A DNA stretch of 64,000 nt from Streptomyces sclerotialus. GTDB taxonomy: Bacteria > Actinomycetota > Actinomycetes > Streptomycetales > Streptomycetaceae. The stretch is from contig NZ_JBFOHP010000002.1 in the NCBI RefSeq assembly GCF_040907265.1, forward strand, positions 6,324,001 through 6,388,000, written 5' to 3'. The notes beneath the pieces are model-generated. The model had not been told where the DNA came from. It ran no database searches and saw nothing but the letters and a program-made list of their open reading frames with translations. Position 1 is the stretch's first letter. Every line of letters begins with the position of its first letter. The translations under genes were made by a program, and so were the position numbers. This document shows positions 62,245 through 64,000 of the stretch, piece by piece.

Positions 62245-63147
62245 ATGGACTTCCTTCGCCCCGCCAGCTGGGAGGAGGCGCTCGCCGTCAAGGCCGAGCA
62301 CCCCACCGCTGTGCCGATTGCGGGCGGCACGGACGTGATGGTCGAGATCAACTTCGACCACCGCCGCCCCGAGTACCTGATGGATCTGAACCGCATCGGT
62401 GATCTGCGGGAGTGGGAGGTCGGTGCGGACACCGTCCGGCTGGGTGCCTCCGTGCCGTACACGCAGATCATGGAGAACCTGCGGACCGAGCTGCCCGGCC
62501 TGGCGCTCGCCTCGCACACCGTCGCCTCCCCGCAGATCCGTAACCGCGGCGGCGTCGGCGGCAACCTCGGCACCGCGTCCCCCGCGGGCGACGCGCACCC
62601 CGCGCTGCTGGCCTCCGGCGGCGAGGTCGAGGTGGAGTCGGCGGCCCGTGGCGTCCGCATGATCCCCATCGACGAGTTCTACGTCGGCGTGAAGCGCAAC
62701 GCCATGGCGCCGGACGAGCTGATCCGCGCCGTCCACCTGCCGAAGGCCACCGGGCCGCAGCAGTTCTCCAAGGTCGGCACGCGCAACGCCATGGTCATCG
62801 CGGTGTGCGCGTTCGGCATCGCGCTGCACCCGGAGACGAAGACCGTACGGACCGGCATCGGGTCCGCGGCGCCCACCCCGGTACGCGCCAAGGAGGCCGA
62901 GACCTTCCTCGCCGCGGCGCTGGAGGAGGCCGGGCTCTGGGAGTCCGGCGAGCCGGTCCCGGTGTCCGTGGCGAAGCAGTTCGCCCAGCTGGCGACCGGG
63001 GCCTGCAACCCGATCGACGACGTGCGCGGCAGCGCGAAGTACCGCCGGCACGCGGTCGGCGTGATGGCCCGCCGCACGCTCGGCTGGGTCTGGGAGTCCT
63101 ACCGCGGCAACGGCCGCACTGCACAGGGAGGCGCACAGTGCGCGTGA
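62245..63147 (+). CDS. Xanthine dehydrogenase family, FAD-binding subunit
   Basis: 300 residues. FAD-binding subunit of the molybdenum hydroxylase: PIAGGTDVMVEINFDHRRP (FAD pyrophosphate loop), LASHTVASPQIRNRGGVGGNLGTASPAGDAHPALLA (second FAD loop), and a CO-dehydrogenase flavoprotein C-terminal domain. First gene of the three-subunit xdh set, under the divergent PucR regulator. It passes electrons from the Fe-S subunit to NAD in purine oxidation to urate. Confidence 0.94.
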   Translation: MDFLRPASWEEALAVKAEHPTAVPIAGGTDVMVEINFDHRRPEYLMDLNRIGDLREWEVGADTVRLGASVPYTQIMENLRTELPGLALASHTVASPQIRNRGGVGGNLGTASPAGDAHPALLASGGEVEVESAARGVRMIPIDEFYVGVKRNAMAPDELIRAVHLPKATGPQQFSKVGTRNAMVIAVCAFGIALHPETKTVRTGIGSAAPTPVRAKEAETFLAAALEEAGLWESGEPVPVSVAKQFAQLATGACNPIDDVRGSAKYRRHAVGVMARRTLGWVWESYRGNGRTAQGGAQCA

Positions 63148-63755
63148 AGTTCACCGTCAACGGCCGCGAGCAGACGGCCGACGACGTCTGGGAAGGCGAG
63201 AGCCTGCTGTACGTGCTCCGCGAGCGGATGGGCCTGCCGGGTTCGAAGAACGCCTGCGAGCAGGGCGAGTGCGGTTCCTGCACGGTCCGCCTGGACGGGG
63301 TGCCGGTGTGCTCCTGCCTGGTCGCGGCCGGGCAGGTCGAGGGCCGCGACGTGGTCACCGTCGAGGGCCTGGCCGACTTCGCCCAGCAGCGCGCCGAGCG
63401 CGCCGGCTGCGGTACGGGGGTCTGCGGCGGCAAGGGCACGACGCTGGACGAGGCCAAGGGCTGGGCCGCCAGGCCCACCGGTACGGGCGACAGCCAGGCG
63501 GGTGAGCAGGTACGGCTCTCGCCGATCCAGCAGGCCTTCATCGACGCGGGCGCCGTGCAGTGCGGCTTCTGCACGCCGGGCCTGCTGGTCGCCGCCGACG
63601 AGCTGCTGGAGCGGAACGCCCAGCCGTCCGACGCCGACATCCGCGAGGCGCTGTCGGGCAACCTGTGCCGCTGCACGGGCTACGAGAAGATCCTCGACGC
63701 GGTCCGCCTCGCGGCTGCCCGCGGCGAGACCGAGACCGCAGGAACGGGGGCCTGA
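63138..63755 (+). CDS. Xanthine dehydrogenase family, 2Fe-2S subunit
   Basis: 205 residues from the GTG at 63138 (GGGAGG 7 nt upstream; overlaps the preceding gene by 10 bp). First [2Fe-2S] cluster: NACEQGECGSCTVRLDG and VCSC; second: QCGFCTPGLLVAADELL and NLCRCTGYEKI. An insertion containing GCGTGVCGGKGTT (about residues 91-105) separates the two domains, slightly longer than in many homologues. Confidence 0.94.
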   Translation: MRVKFTVNGREQTADDVWEGESLLYVLRERMGLPGSKNACEQGECGSCTVRLDGVPVCSCLVAAGQVEGRDVVTVEGLADFAQQRAERAGCGTGVCGGKGTTLDEAKGWAARPTGTGDSQAGEQVRLSPIQQAFIDAGAVQCGFCTPGLLVAADELLERNAQPSDADIREALSGNLCRCTGYEKILDAVRLAAARGETETAGTGA

Positions 63756-63757
63756 CC

Positions 63758-64000
63758 ATGGCCGGAGTCACCCGGACACCGACGAAGCTCACCCAGGGCA
63801 GCACCACCCCGGCCGGCATCGGGGCCTCCACGCTCCGCCCGGACGGCACCCTGAAGGTCACCGGTGAGTTCGCGTACTCCTCGGACATGTGGCACGAGGA
63901 CATGCTGTGGGGCTACACCCTGCGCAGCACCGTCGCGCACGCCGAGATCCGCTCCATCGACACCTCCGAGGCGCTCGCCCAGGCCGGTGTCCACGCGGTC
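63758..64000 (+). CDS. Xanthine dehydrogenase, molybdopterin-binding subunit (cut by window end)
   Basis: The first 81 residues are visible: GIGASTLRPDGTLKVTGEFAYSSDM matches the N-terminal domain of XdhB/CoxL-type large subunits, which normally have about 700-800 residues. ATG at 63758, 2 nt after the small-subunit stop, so co-translated. The catalytic molybdenum part lies beyond the window. Confidence 0.9.
   Translation, partial: MAGVTRTPTKLTQGSTTPAGIGASTLRPDGTLKVTGEFAYSSDMWHEDMLWGYTLRSTVAHAEIRSIDTSEALAQAGVHAV

Overview
The window is high-GC DNA (roughly 72-74% by eye) with GTG and TTG starts, strong third-position G/C bias, long GC hairpins between convergent genes, and protein families typical of Streptomyces. 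I read it as chromosomal Streptomyces sequence. No rRNA, tRNA, CRISPR array, phage or complete insertion sequence is visible; the only mobile-looking item is a 233-bp MITE-like element at 8623-8855.

Layout. (1) 1-9.7 kb: maltodextrin/trehalose genes (treY, cut by the window start; glgX), an MFS transporter, a HEPN-domain protein, a decayed short-chain dehydrogenase, an exonuclease and a methyltransferase. (2) 9.8-15.7 kb: an APH-like kinase, a maltose-type ABC importer and a secreted subtilisin. (3) 15.8-28.2 kb: an arabinan/pentose locus with a LacI regulator, secreted GH43 and GH51 arabinofuranosidases, an enolase-superfamily sugar-acid dehydratase, a sugar dehydrogenase, a ChvE/MmsA/MmsB-type importer and a secreted aldose epimerase. 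(4) 29.0-38.8 kb: a minus-strand sulfate assimilation operon, in transcription order: Cys-containing leader peptide, sulfite reductase, 60-aa zinc ribbon, cysH, cysC, cysD, cysN, sulfonate-type ABC transporter, sirohydrochlorin chelatase. Many junctions are 4-nt overlaps. (5) 38.9-46.9 kb: regulators (GAF, GlxA), a BrkB membrane protein, a cupin, an amino-acid permease. (6) 46.9-54.3 kb: rsgA with a 23-aa ORF ahead of it, DNA alkylation repair (Ada-AlkA fusion and ogt), a degenerate PP2C, a frameshifted pyruvate-oxidase-like gene, an anti-sigma-type ATPase. (7) 54.3-60.2 kb: DUF2637 protein, siderophore ferric reductase under an iron box, GntR regulator, two poorly known proteins. (8) 60.3-64 kb: a PucR regulator divergent from xanthine dehydrogenase genes, the last cut by the window end.

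How genes work together. The sulfur operon is nearly self-contained: uptake, ATP sulfurylase, APS kinase, an APS-type reductase with the Fe-S cysteine pattern, siroheme sulfite reductase, and the chelatase that metallates siroheme; the leader peptide suggests cysteine-responsive control. The pentose locus pairs secreted enzymes with a monosaccharide importer and two enzymes suggestive of oxidative sugar catabolism.

Cautions. Two otherwise intact genes (SDR at 6.9 kb, TPP enzyme at 52.2 kb) are each broken by one base in a C/G run, and a third (BrkB, 42.5 kb) lacks a sensible stop next to a C6 run. These may be real mutations or homopolymer errors. Several starts were moved from the longest open frame to a site with a better Shine-Dalgarno sequence, as stated in each entry.
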